Of a stretch of 64,000 nucleotides of DNA, positions 29,422 to 37,379 are shown in pieces. How positions within the stretch are numbered: position 1 is the stretch's first letter; each line of letters opens with the position of its first letter. A program made the position numbers and the translations under genes. This DNA is from Halomonas sp. JB37 (GTDB lineage: Bacteria; Pseudomonadota; Gammaproteobacteria; Pseudomonadales; Halomonadaceae), in the NCBI RefSeq assembly GCF_002332255.1, contig NZ_NRGW01000001.1, forward strand, positions 2,790,001 to 2,854,000, read 5' to 3'. The notes beneath the pieces were generated by a model. That model made no database searches, was not told the DNA's origin, and saw nothing but the letters and a program-made list of their open reading frames with translations.

Positions 29422-30090
29422 TTAGGCCTGCGGGCGGGCAACACCACCGAGAAATATGTCCACGCAGCGCTGGGCACGGGTATTACACTTTGCCTCGTCA
29501 AGCTGCAGGTCGCGGCCTAGTAAGGCGTCGATATGCCACTCGCCAAGCAACATGCCCATGAAAATACCGGCAGCCTCACGGGGCTCTTCAAGCGCTAGGC
29601 GGCCACCTTCAACCTGATCACGCAGGTAGCAGGCGAGCGCTTGGCGTGTGTGATCAGGGCCGCGGGCCAGGAACATCTCGCCAAGTTCAGGGGCTCGCTC
29701 GGCCTCAAATGCTAGCCCTCGCACCAAACGAATCACGCCTGCATCAAATACCAGCATCAGCATGCGACGCCCCAGCTCGTAAAGCACCTGCTCGGGGGCC
29801 TGCTGATCCCGACGCCCCTCTTCTAGCACGGCCCAAGCAGTGGCGATATGCCGCTCCATCGCCGCCGTAAACAGCCCCTCTTTATTACCAAACTGCTTGT
29901 AGAGCGTTGCCAATGAGCCACCTGCACGAGCAACCACTTCATTAACACTGGCGCCCGCATAGCCCTGCTCGAGAAACACATCTCGCGCCGCGTCTAGCAA
30001 GCGTTCACGACGCGCCACCCCGCGCGACGTCAGCATCACATCGCTTTTGTTAGCATCATCGGCCGAGTCTTTCATAATTGAGAGAGGCAT
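29422..30090 (-). CDS. TetR family transcriptional repressor
   Basis: One-component repressor. The N-terminal helix-turn-helix domain (about residues 18-65) has RRERLLDAARDVFLEQGYAGASVNEVVARAG, followed by LATLYKQFGNKEGLF. The C-terminal ligand domain contains DQQAPEQVLYELGRRM and VRGLAFEAERAPELG, which resembles the AefR-like type. ATG at 30090 has GGAG 5 bases before it; GTG six bases earlier and ATG 15 bases later are alternatives. It is divergent from an EmrAB-type efflux pair, and the shared upstream region holds a perfect inverted repeat, so it most likely represses that pair and possibly itself. Confidence 0.92.
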   Translation of the reverse strand: MPLSIMKDSADDANKSDVMLTSRGVARRERLLDAARDVFLEQGYAGASVNEVVARAGGSLATLYKQFGNKEGLFTAAMERHIATAWAVLEEGRRDQQAPEQVLYELGRRMLMLVFDAGVIRLVRGLAFEAERAPELGEMFLARGPDHTRQALACYLRDQVEGGRLALEEPREAAGIFMGMLLGEWHIDALLGRDLQLDEAKCNTRAQRCVDIFLGGVARPQA

Positions 30091-30171
30091 CCACACTCCA
30101 ATATAGAGGCATGCTAAAAGAGCATTAATTATACAGACGCTGCGCTAAACAGTTATTTTTTACGCTAGTCA

Positions 30172-30192
30172 TGTAATGTAGCATTCATTACA
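30172..30192. promoter_or_regulatory. Probable TetR operator in the divergent promoter region
   Basis: Perfect inverted repeat TGTAATG-N7-CATTACA with an inner AATG-TAG-CATT symmetry. It lies about 80 bases from the repressor start and about 110 bases from the pump start, and directly precedes TATATAT, a possible -10 element. Size and symmetry suit a TetR dimer site. Confidence 0.65.
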
Positions 30193-30304
30193 CTATATAT
30201 CCTCACAACCTTTCCCGCCTGCGTTCAGCATGTCACTTCTCGCCATTGAGCAGTCTTTTCGGGGTGATAGCGTTTCTTAGGGATGACATCGTTAAGGAGT
30301 GTCC

Positions 30305-31444
30305 ATGTCGGAAAATGGCAAGCAAGAAGCTCATACCGGTAAAAAATCTAAGGGCAAGATACTAGCTGTCATCATCGTCTTAATCGCGCTAGGAGCGCTG
30401 ATTTGGTGGGGCGTCGGCTGGTGGCAGACCGGGCGTTTCATGGCAGAAACCGACAACGCCTACGTGCGCACCGATAGTGTCGCCGTGCGTGCAGAGCTGT
30501 CAGCACGCGTCGCGCAAGTGGCTGTGCATGACAACCAAACGGTGAGCCAAGGCGATCTACTCATACGTCTGGACGATGCCAGCTATCGCGACCAGTTGGC
30601 TCAAGCGAGAGCACAACAAGCGGTGGCCGCCGCATCAATCGTTCAGTCACAGCGTCAGATAGCCTTACAGCAGGCATCTATCGACCAGGCTAATGCCCAG
30701 GTAGATGCCGCCGAAGCCGATGTCGGCCAAGCTCGCCAGCACCTTGAGCGCTCGTCTTCTCTTGCCGCCAGCAACTATGGCTCTCGCCAGCAAAGCGAGG
30801 ACGATCAAACCACGCTCAGGGTTGCTGAGGCCAACCTGGCTCAGACCCGCGCCGCGGTTATCTCGGCCAGGCGTCAGCTGGAGGTGGCAGAAAGCGACGT
30901 GACCCGCGCCGAAGCCAATCTGGATGCTGCAGGCGCCGATTTTGACTATGCCCAACACCAGCTCGACAAAACGCGTATCGTCGCGCCGCGGGCGGGCATC
31001 ATCGGCAACCTTCAGGTGAAGGCCGGCGCGCTGGCGCAGCCATCCCTAACGCTGCTGCAACTGGTGCCCATTGAATCAGCCTACGTAGCGGCTAATTTTA
31101 AGGAAACCCAGCTTGAGCGGATACGCGTCGGCCAGCCGGTCAATATTCATTTAGATGCCTACCCGAACATCACATATCAGGGCGTGGTCGACAGCCTATC
31201 CCCGGCCACGGGCACTGAGTTCAGTCTGTTGCCTCAGGATAATGCTACCGGCAACTTCAATAAAATCGTGCAGCGCGTGCCCGTCAAGATTCGCTTTACC
31301 GGCCCACAAGATGCATTAAATCTACTGCGTGCAGGGCTTTCGGCGGTGCCGGAAATCGATACTCGCAACCTTGAGCCAGGCAACGACACAGGGGTTGCCC
31401 ACGTAAATACCCCGGGTAGCACCCAGGAACGCCGCGACTTATGA
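30305..31444 (+). CDS. EmrA/HlyD family membrane fusion protein of a drug efflux system
   Basis: Periplasmic adaptor that links an MFS exporter to an outer-membrane channel. ATG at 30305 with AAGGAG 7 bases upstream; a GTG two codons earlier overlaps the spacer. 379 residues. One N-terminal transmembrane segment (about 21-42). The barrel-sandwich half motif DNAYVRTDSVAVRAELSARVAQV follows, then a long Ala/Gln-rich coiled coil (about 95-205). The second lipoyl half is KTRIVAPRAGIIGNLQV, and the beta-barrel includes NFKETQLERIRVGQPV. It overlaps the MFS gene by 4 bases (ATGA). EmrA-like by sequence; substrates are unknown. Confidence 0.92.
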   Translation: MSENGKQEAHTGKKSKGKILAVIIVLIALGALIWWGVGWWQTGRFMAETDNAYVRTDSVAVRAELSARVAQVAVHDNQTVSQGDLLIRLDDASYRDQLAQARAQQAVAAASIVQSQRQIALQQASIDQANAQVDAAEADVGQARQHLERSSSLAASNYGSRQQSEDDQTTLRVAEANLAQTRAAVISARRQLEVAESDVTRAEANLDAAGADFDYAQHQLDKTRIVAPRAGIIGNLQVKAGALAQPSLTLLQLVPIESAYVAANFKETQLERIRVGQPVNIHLDAYPNITYQGVVDSLSPATGTEFSLLPQDNATGNFNKIVQRVPVKIRFTGPQDALNLLRAGLSAVPEIDTRNLEPGNDTGVAHVNTPGSTQERRDL

Positions 31445-32991
31445 GCGAGGCTGCAGGAAGCCCGTCCACAGGCGTTAGCGACATGCCATCCTGGCGCCAG
31501 CGAGTCGGTTTTATTGCCGCGGTGTTTGGCATGTTTATGGCGATTTTGGATATTCAGATCGTCGCCAGCTCGCTAAACGAGATCCAGTCAGGTCTTTCGG
31601 CTAGTGCAGACCAGATATCCTGGGTGCAAACCTCTTATCTTATTGCAGAGATAGTGATGATTCCGCTATCGGGTATGCTGATGCGGATTCTTTCAACTCG
31701 CGTCGTCTTCACCCTTTCCTGCGCGGGCTTCACCTTGGCAAGCCTTGGCTGCGCCATGGCTACTTCAATTGAACAACTTATCGTACTGCGTGCCATTCAG
31801 GGCTTCATGGGCGGCGCGATGATTCCCATTACGCAAGCTGTCAGCTTCTCGATCTTTCCTCGCCGGGTGATGGGCAGCGTACAGGCAGTCATTGGCATGG
31901 TGGTGACCATGGCGCCTTCAATTGGCCCCACGGTGGGCGGCTACATCACTGAAGCCCAGAGCTGGCACTGGTTATTTCTAGCCAATATCATTCCGGGAAT
32001 ACTGGTGTGCTGGGCATCATGGAAGTTTCTAGATATCGACAAGCCTAATCACGCGTTAGCGCGCAAGCTTGATCTTATCGGCCTGGCCCTGATCGCGGTG
32101 TTTCTAGGATCACTTGAGTTCGTCCTTGAAGAGGGCCCGGGCGATGACTGGTTCGCCAGTGATCGTATCGCCATCTTCAGTGTGGTGTGCCTGCTGGCGG
32201 GCGTATGGTTTTTTACTCGCACATTGCGAAGCGATCACCCGATTGTCGACTTGCGCGCTTTCGCCAACCGCAACTTCGCGATCGGCGCGGGAATGGGCTT
32301 TATTATCGGCATTGCGCTGTATGGGCTGGTTTACATCATGCCGCTGTTCTTTGGCTACGTACGCGGCTACTCAAGCCTACAGATCGGTCAAGTCATGTTT
32401 GTCACCGGGGTAACGATGTTCCTGTGTGCACCGATCGTCGGCCAAGCCACGAATCATCTAGACCTTCGCGTGATGCTGTTTTTCGGTTTACTGCTGGTAG
32501 GCGTGGGCACCATGATGAATAGCAACCTCACCGTGGAGTCGGGGTTCTGGCAGTTCTGCTTACCGCAGATTGTGCGCGGCATGGGGCTGATCATGTGCAT
32601 CATTCCGGCCTCGCGAATCGCGCTAGGCACCCTTCCACCCAGCGAAGTGGGCAACGCCAGCGGGCTCTTCAACGTGATGCGCAATTTAGGCGGCGCCATG
32701 GGGCTTGCACTGCTTGATACGGTGCGCGATATCCGCGAGGACTTTCACTGGAATCAGCTAATTCCGGCCATCGATACCGGCCGAGAGGTGGTAGTGACTG
32801 AAATCGCCAAGTATGAAGCCATGCTCAGCGGGTCGGTACCTGATGCCTACCACGCGGCCGTTGGCTTACTCGTACAGCGGGTCTCACAGCAGGCCCAGGT
32901 ACTGGCCTTTAACGATATTTTTACGTGGATGGGCCTGATCTATATCACCACAGTGCCGCTGGTGTTTCTACTCAAACGCATCAAGGCATAA
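31441..32991 (+). CDS. DHA2 family MFS drug exporter (EmrB type)
   Basis: 516-residue inner-membrane proton antiporter with 14 predicted transmembrane segments. N-terminal FGMFMAILDIQIVASSLNEI carries the DHA2 motif D1. QISWVQTSYLIAEIVMIPLSG follows, then RAIQGFMGGAMIPIT (motif C region) and SIGPTVGGYI (antiporter motif). It starts inside the stop of the adaptor gene (ATGA), so the two are translated together. The divergent TetR regulator and operator suggest induction by a toxic substrate. No outer-membrane partner is encoded here, so a TolC-type protein elsewhere is assumed. Confidence 0.93.
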   Translation: MSEAAGSPSTGVSDMPSWRQRVGFIAAVFGMFMAILDIQIVASSLNEIQSGLSASADQISWVQTSYLIAEIVMIPLSGMLMRILSTRVVFTLSCAGFTLASLGCAMATSIEQLIVLRAIQGFMGGAMIPITQAVSFSIFPRRVMGSVQAVIGMVVTMAPSIGPTVGGYITEAQSWHWLFLANIIPGILVCWASWKFLDIDKPNHALARKLDLIGLALIAVFLGSLEFVLEEGPGDDWFASDRIAIFSVVCLLAGVWFFTRTLRSDHPIVDLRAFANRNFAIGAGMGFIIGIALYGLVYIMPLFFGYVRGYSSLQIGQVMFVTGVTMFLCAPIVGQATNHLDLRVMLFFGLLLVGVGTMMNSNLTVESGFWQFCLPQIVRGMGLIMCIIPASRIALGTLPPSEVGNASGLFNVMRNLGGAMGLALLDTVRDIREDFHWNQLIPAIDTGREVVVTEIAKYEAMLSGSVPDAYHAAVGLLVQRVSQQAQVLAFNDIFTWMGLIYITTVPLVFLLKRIKA

Positions 32992-33004
32992 GACGTATCC
33001 CGCC

Positions 33005-33985
33005 CTAACAATGGGGTGTTGAAAATGCGAGTACGTCTTCCAAGCGCGCCTTTCCCAGCGCCAACTGAATAAGACGGTCGATGCCCAGCGCCACGCCTGC
33101 CCCCTCGGGCATGCCATGCTCAAGCGCGGCCAGCAGGTTCTCGTCAATATCCACTTCCGGCAAGCCTAAACGACGCCGCTCGGCGTTATCAGCATTAAAG
33201 CGCAGGCGCTGCTCTTCTGCATCGGTTAGCTCATCGTAGCCATTGGCCAGCTCAATACCATTAACATAAAGCTCAAAGCGAGACGCCACCCACTCGCCAT
33301 CCGCATCCTGATGGCGGCGTGCCAGCGCCGCTTGGCTGGTAGGGTAATCGGTGACCACGCTAAGCTCCTGCTGGCCAAGCTGAGGCTCAATTACCATGCT
33401 CATCAATAAGTCCAAACAGGTATCACGCCCTTCATCGGCCAAGGCATGAGCAGACATTTGCCCCCGCTCTGAGGCCAACGCCCGCAGTTTTTCCAGCGAC
33501 GATGTAAAGGGGTCGACCGCCAGGTGGGTATGAAACAGCTCGCGGTAACGATAATGCACAATGTCGCCAGGCGCAGCTGGCAGCAGAGCCATAACCAGCG
33601 CCGCCGTTTCTGCAATCATCTCATTGAGCGAAAACTGAGGCCGATACCACTCAAGCATGGTGAACTCGATATTATGCCGCGCACCCACTTCACCATCGCG
33701 AAAACTTCTGGCTAGTTGAAAAATCGGCCCACTGCCGGCAGCCAGCAGCCGCTTCATATGAAACTCAGGCGAAGTTTGCAGCCAGAGACGGCGCTGCCCT
33801 CGGTCAGTCCGTGCCAGAGTATTCAGTGAGACCAGATGCACATCCGTGCTGCCGCCCTGCCCTAACACCGGCGTTTCGACTTCTAGCACAGTACGCGCAG
33901 CAAAAAATGCCCGCACGCTGGCCATTAAACGCGCACGCTCGCGCAATGTTTCGATAGACGCTGTGGGGTGCCAATCAATGGCCAT
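33005..33985 (-). CDS. epmA: EF-P lysine--lysine ligase EpmA (GenX/PoxA)
   Basis: Class II LysRS paralogue without the anticodon-binding domain; attaches (R)-beta-lysine to elongation factor P. 326 residues. Class II motifs: motif 1 region RAFFAARTVLEVETPVLGQ, motif 2 PEFHMKRLLAAGSGPIFQLARSFRDGE, and motif 3 GVALGIDRLIQLALG. NGIELANGYDEL precedes it. ATG at 33985 follows AGGAG by 5 bases. Its substrate gene efp lies just upstream on the same strand, with a terminator between. The partner epmB is divergent, so the modification pathway is clustered. Confidence 0.95.
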   Translation of the reverse strand: MAIDWHPTASIETLRERARLMASVRAFFAARTVLEVETPVLGQGGSTDVHLVSLNTLARTDRGQRRLWLQTSPEFHMKRLLAAGSGPIFQLARSFRDGEVGARHNIEFTMLEWYRPQFSLNEMIAETAALVMALLPAAPGDIVHYRYRELFHTHLAVDPFTSSLEKLRALASERGQMSAHALADEGRDTCLDLLMSMVIEPQLGQQELSVVTDYPTSQAALARRHQDADGEWVASRFELYVNGIELANGYDELTDAEEQRLRFNADNAERRRLGLPEVDIDENLLAALEHGMPEGAGVALGIDRLIQLALGKARLEDVLAFSTPHC

Positions 33986-34008
33986 TACGACTCCTAGGGC
34001 AAGGCACG

Positions 34009-34034
34009 AAAAAAAGCCACGCTCGTTGCGTGGC
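34009..34034 (-). terminator. Intrinsic terminator after efp
   Basis: Minus-strand stem GCCACGC / GCGTGGC with a 5-base loop, followed by a run of seven T. It lies about 30 bases after the efp stop and just before epmA. Confidence 0.88.
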
Positions 34035-34065
34035 CTTTAAATCATATCATCGGCAGCAAAACTGA

Positions 34066-34632
34066 TTAAGCGCGCGAGACGTAATCGCCGCTGCGCGTAT
34101 CAATTTTTAGCACTTCACCACGGTTGATAAACAGCGGTACGCGTACTACGGCACCCGAGGTAAGCGTTGCAGGCTTAGAGCCGCCCTGGGCCGTATCGCC
34201 CTTCAAGCCAGGGTCTGTTTCGACGACTTCCAGCTCAATGAAGTTGGGCGGCGTAACAGAAATAGCCTTGTCGTCCCACAACGTAATGGTATAAGGCACC
34301 TGCTCTTTAAGCCATTTTGAGGTATCGCCTAGGGCTTTCTTTTCCACGGCATACTGCTCGAAGGAGCCATCGGTCTTCATGAAGTGCCACATGTCACCGT
34401 CGGTGTAGAGATATTCCATCTCTAAATCCATGACATCGGCGCCTTCCAGCGAGTCACCGGATTTGAACGTCTTCTCACCCACACGGCCAGTCATCAGGTT
34501 ACGCATTTTAACGCGGTTAAACGCCTGCCCTTTACCTGGCTTGACCAGCTCGTTCTCGACAATCGAACAAGGGTCGCCGTCGAGCATTACTTTCAAACCG
34601 GCTTTGAATTCATTGGTAGAATAGTTCGCCAT
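34066..34632 (-). CDS. efp: Elongation factor P
   Basis: Relieves ribosome stalling at polyproline stretches. The start [14 protein letters not shown] at 34632 is the family start; an in-frame start 4 codons earlier is unlikely. 188 residues in three domains. The loop VKPGKGQAF presents Lys34, the residue beta-lysylated by EpmA in E. coli. The neighbouring epmA and epmB show that this species uses that modification rather than rhamnosylation. Domains II and III include [14 protein letters not shown] and the C-terminal RSGDYVSRA. It is divergent from epmB, with about 100 bases between the starts. Confidence 0.97.
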   Translation of the reverse strand: MANYSTNEFKAGLKVMLDGDPCSIVENELVKPGKGQAFNRVKMRNLMTGRVGEKTFKSGDSLEGADVMDLEMEYLYTDGDMWHFMKTDGSFEQYAVEKKALGDTSKWLKEQVPYTITLWDDKAISVTPPNFIELEVVETDPGLKGDTAQGGSKPATLTSGAVVRVPLFINRGEVLKIDTRSGDYVSRA

Positions 34633-34731
34633 ATCGCCTCTCAATTACCTATTCTTAGCTACGTGGTCTGCGAAGCCGCGGCTTCACGCTTATGATCAGT
34701 GCGTCGCATGATAACCCGAAGGAGGGCTTTT

Positions 34732-35742
34732 TTGCAGGAGAACATCATTATTGCCGCGTCTAAGACGCCCCTGACTTGGCAACAGCAACTTTCTATGGCC
34801 ATTCGCGACCCGCAGGTGCTGTGCGACCGGCTAGGATTAAGCAGCCAGTGGCTAGCAGGCGCACAGACGGGGCATGCGCTGTTTGACGTGTGCGTGCCCG
34901 ATGCTTATCTCAACAGAATAGCGTATGCCGATCTAAACGATCCGCTGCTACGCCAGGTTCTGCCCGTCGATAAAGAGGCGCTTACGCCCCCAGGCTATGT
35001 GGCTGACCCGCTGGAAGAGAGCGGCCATCAACCGGCAAAAGGGTTAATCCACAAATACGCTAACCGTGTACTACTAATTGCCAGCCCGACCTGTGCGATC
35101 AACTGCCGCTACTGCTTTCGCCGTCACTTTCCCTATAGCGACAACGCCCCTTCGCGGGCGCAGTGGCAAGAAGCGCTCGACTATCTGCGAGCAGATACGT
35201 CGATCCATGAGGCGATTCTTTCCGGGGGCGACCCGCTGGCTGCCAATGACCGCCAGCTAGCATGGCTGGTTGATCAACTTGAGGGCATCCCGCACATTAA
35301 ACGGCTACGCGTTCACACCCGCCTGCCGGTGGTGATACCTGACCGAGTTGATGACGCCTTATTGGCATGGCTAAGCAATACGCGGCTACAGAAAGTGATC
35401 GTCTTGCACATCAACCATGCCAACGAAATTGACCAAGCCGTGATAGATGCCTGCACGCGCTTGAAGCAAACAGGCGTGACGCTACTTAACCAGAGCGTGC
35501 TGCTGCGCGGCGTGAACGACAATGTGACGACGCTGGCCACTCTCTCCGAGCGCCTGTTTGAAGCAGGCATACTGCCTTACTACCTGCACGTATTGGACCC
35601 GGTGCAGGGCGCGGCGCATTTTGATGTGGCGGATAGTGAAGCAAAGGAACTGATCGCCGAGCTTCGTGATCACTTGCCCGGTTTTTTGATGCCACGCCTA
35701 GTGCGGGAAATCCCCGGCAAAGGGAGCAAAACGCCGCTTTAA
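34732..35742 (+). CDS. epmB: EF-P (R)-beta-lysine synthesis: lysine 2,3-aminomutase-type radical SAM enzyme EpmB
   Basis: Converts (S)-alpha-lysine to (R)-beta-lysine for EF-P. The TTG at 34732 is taken as start because GAAGGAGG lies 6 bases before it; the open frame runs 11 codons further upstream without such a site. 336 residues, the short EpmB/YjeK type lacking the C-terminal arm of clostridial aminomutases. Radical SAM motif CAINCRYC (CxxxCxxC) followed by FRRHFPY. PLP Lys probably lies in the C-terminal region near MPRLVREIPGK. SGGDPL and RVHTRLPV motifs are typical. Divergent from efp. Confidence 0.94.
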   Translation: MQENIIIAASKTPLTWQQQLSMAIRDPQVLCDRLGLSSQWLAGAQTGHALFDVCVPDAYLNRIAYADLNDPLLRQVLPVDKEALTPPGYVADPLEESGHQPAKGLIHKYANRVLLIASPTCAINCRYCFRRHFPYSDNAPSRAQWQEALDYLRADTSIHEAILSGGDPLAANDRQLAWLVDQLEGIPHIKRLRVHTRLPVVIPDRVDDALLAWLSNTRLQKVIVLHINHANEIDQAVIDACTRLKQTGVTLLNQSVLLRGVNDNVTTLATLSERLFEAGILPYYLHVLDPVQGAAHFDVADSEAKELIAELRDHLPGFLMPRLVREIPGKGSKTPL

Positions 35743-35791
35743 TATCGCGGCACTCATCTGCCGGATCGACTTTTAGCGCATTACTACCCAC

Positions 35792-35935
35792 TCACAGCGG
35801 GAAGATTTTCTGAAAAACAGATCTCCATTGCCGTCGGGGCGGGCTCTGGGTGATCACCATGTCCATCACGCCTTCGATTAACATGCCTCGGGTATCGGGA
35901 GTCAGCCCATGGCCTATGAAGCTGGCGTGATGATC
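35792..35935 (-). pseudogene. Relic resembling the C-terminal end of a LacI-family regulator
   Basis: One minus-strand frame reads HHASFIGHGLTPDTRG, then GVMDMVITQSP and a stop at 35792. From memory this resembles the end of the sugar-binding domain of LacI-type regulators (HELTxxTRxxL, then DxVIxQxP). No regulator N-terminus or helix-turn-helix lies upstream: from about 35935 the sequence belongs to another gene in another frame. It looks like what remained after a deletion joined two genes. Without a search the assignment is tentative. Confidence 0.45.
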
Positions 35936-36393
35936 TCTTTGCTTTTTCGCGCACTGATATTGGTCGTGGCCACAAACCTTGAAAAGCAAAATCGCAACAG
36001 CGGCATGAGAAGCCATAAAACAGGTACCAGTATCCAGCGCCAAACAAAGCGCACCATCAGAAGAACCGGCAGCAGCACCAACAGCCAGATGACAAACTGC
36101 CCCAGCCATACTGGTAAGCTGAGCCATTTCGCCACATTGGCTCCCAGTGCGCTTACCAGCGACGGATGGCGAACCACCACATAAGCAGTGCCAGCAACCG
36201 CCGCCACTTTGGCCATACGTGGCAGGCTGGCAAAGCGCCCACCACCTGCCGCTAAACCTGAGCGTAATCCAGAGCGAGCTCCCTGTGCCTCAACACTGCT
36301 TAGACGTGCGCCTCGCGCAACACCCCCTGCCCGCAGAACCTTAACGGTGCTCGCCATCAATAAAAGGTCTACGCCCGCCCAACCCACGTCCAC
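35914..36393 (-). CDS. Hypothetical membrane protein, probable 3' half of a TGA-interrupted gene
   Basis: Not recognised as a named family. The frame is the same as that of the gene upstream and is open right after its TGA (36418-36420). The eight codons between that stop and this GTG read RRDEAIGA without a break. The product (up to 159 residues) has an N-terminal stretch GWAGVDLLLMASTVKVLRAGG, a basic middle, then two hydrophobic segments (about residues 65-80 and 95-130) suggesting membrane insertion. The last residues (about IITPAS) fall in sequence belonging to the LacI-like relic, so the natural C-terminus is probably lost. No ribosome binding site supports the GTG; ATG at 36357 is an alternative. 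Confidence 0.55.
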   Translation of the reverse strand: MDVGWAGVDLLLMASTVKVLRAGGVARGARLSSVEAQGARSGLRSGLAAGGGRFASLPRMAKVAAVAGTAYVVVRHPSLVSALGANVAKWLSLPVWLGQFVIWLLVLLPVLLMVRFVWRWILVPVLWLLMPLLRFCFSRFVATTNISARKSKEIITPAS

Positions 36394-36417
36394 GGCACCA
36401 ATCGCCTCATCACGACG

Positions 36418-37065
36418 TCATTGATTTTCCAGATTACGTAGACCGCTGGTAAAGAAATCGCTGAGCCCTGCAACGACACGCTCCCCTTGGAGCCAGTGCA
36501 CATCGCCCGCGCTACCCACCACAAACTGATTGAGCAAGCCATGACCTTCAGCTTCCAGTAAGGCAATGCCCATTTGGCCTCGCCGATATGGGCTCCACAC
36601 GGATACTTCGGTTACCTCGCCCTGTCGCTGCGCCTGTTCAGCATCCTCATTCCACCAGCGGCTCAACTGCTGGTAGTGCTCACCCACCCAATGCTGAGCA
36701 CGCAGCGTGGCGATATCATTATCGTGATAATAGATAATTGGCAATACGGCATCGGGACCGAAACGTACCAGCACCTGCTGAAACTCAGGCAGTGCGGCAT
36801 ACTCAAGTAACGCAACACGGGCGATATCGCCATAACGCATGATGGCCAGCTGGGCGTTCATCCAGAGCGCCTGATCGCTTGCGTAGTGAAGAAAAACTGC
36901 GTTGAGATCGGCCGACTCTTGAGCCAGCGAAGCTTCAATGGAAGGTAGTGTGCGCTGCGCTTCAAGCCGTGCTAGTCGTGGTTCAAAGGCCTCACTGGAG
37001 GCTAGCACCGATAGCCCGCCCGCCAATACGGTCGCTATCGCAAGCATTGTCAAAAAGATACGCAT
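36418..37065 (-). CDS. Hypothetical secreted/anchored protein, probable 5' half of a TGA-interrupted gene
   Basis: 215 residues to the first stop. The N-terminus MRIFLTMLAIATVLAGG is a signal peptide or membrane anchor. A helical, soluble part follows with ALWMNAQLAIMRYGDIARVALLEYAALPEF and YYHDND, then SPYRRGQMGIALLEAEGHGLLNQFV. The end reads FFTSGLRNLENQ then TGA, and the same frame continues with plausible protein sequence (RRDEAIGAVDVGWAG). The TGA is one base from TGG (Trp). I think this and the next frame are one gene of about 383 codons, broken by a nonsense change, read through, or mis-sequenced. Function is unknown. Confidence 0.6.
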   Translation of the reverse strand: MRIFLTMLAIATVLAGGLSVLASSEAFEPRLARLEAQRTLPSIEASLAQESADLNAVFLHYASDQALWMNAQLAIMRYGDIARVALLEYAALPEFQQVLVRFGPDAVLPIIYYHDNDIATLRAQHWVGEHYQQLSRWWNEDAEQAQRQGEVTEVSVWSPYRRGQMGIALLEAEGHGLLNQFVVGSAGDVHWLQGERVVAGLSDFFTSGLRNLENQ

Positions 37066-37218
37066 ACTTCGCTCTTCTTATTGGGCAGAGATTGCCATTG
37101 TAGCGCGCTCGCTCATCCACAAAGTTAACTATTAAGCAGCGTTTTTAGCATTACCTATCATTTCTGGCGACCCAAACCGAGCAATACTTTATTTTCTTTC
37201 TATACTCTGTATATACCC

Positions 37219-37240
37219 ACCCCGCCTCGTCGGGGTTTTT
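37219..37240 (+). terminator. Orphan intrinsic terminator in a gene-free region
   Basis: Stem ACCCCG / CGGGGT with a 6-base loop, then five T. No plus-strand gene ends nearby: the closest, epmB, stops about 1.5 kb upstream with minus-strand genes in between. It may end a small RNA or stop antisense transcripts before the dehydrogenase unit. Confidence 0.6.
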
Positions 37241-37304
37241 AACACTTCAAAAGAAACAACCAGCATCTACGGGCAAATTAGATGCGAACAAACATAGCCC
37301 TATG

Positions 37305-37328
37305 ATAAAGTTACCAGGCTAACTTTAT
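37305..37328. repeat. Perfect inverted repeat upstream of the PQQ dehydrogenase unit
   Basis: ATAAAGTTA-CCAGGC-TAACTTTAT, a 9-bp palindrome with a 6-base spacer, 52 bases before the first start codon of the unit. AT-rich arms without a T-run make a regulator-binding site more likely than a terminator. Confidence 0.6.
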
Positions 37329-37379
37329 TCTCAATATTTAGTTCGTGTTAGGGCATTCCCACCTGGAGACCAGAACGCC

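Larger units (their letters stand above)
37066..37379. other. 314-base gene-free region before the PQQ dehydrogenase genes
   Basis: Lies between the divergent interrupted gene and the small membrane-protein gene. It holds an isolated plus-strand terminator-like hairpin (37219-37240) and a perfect 24-base inverted repeat (37305-37328). A TATACT at 37201-37206 could be a -10 element. I see no protein-coding frame in it. Confidence 0.6.
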
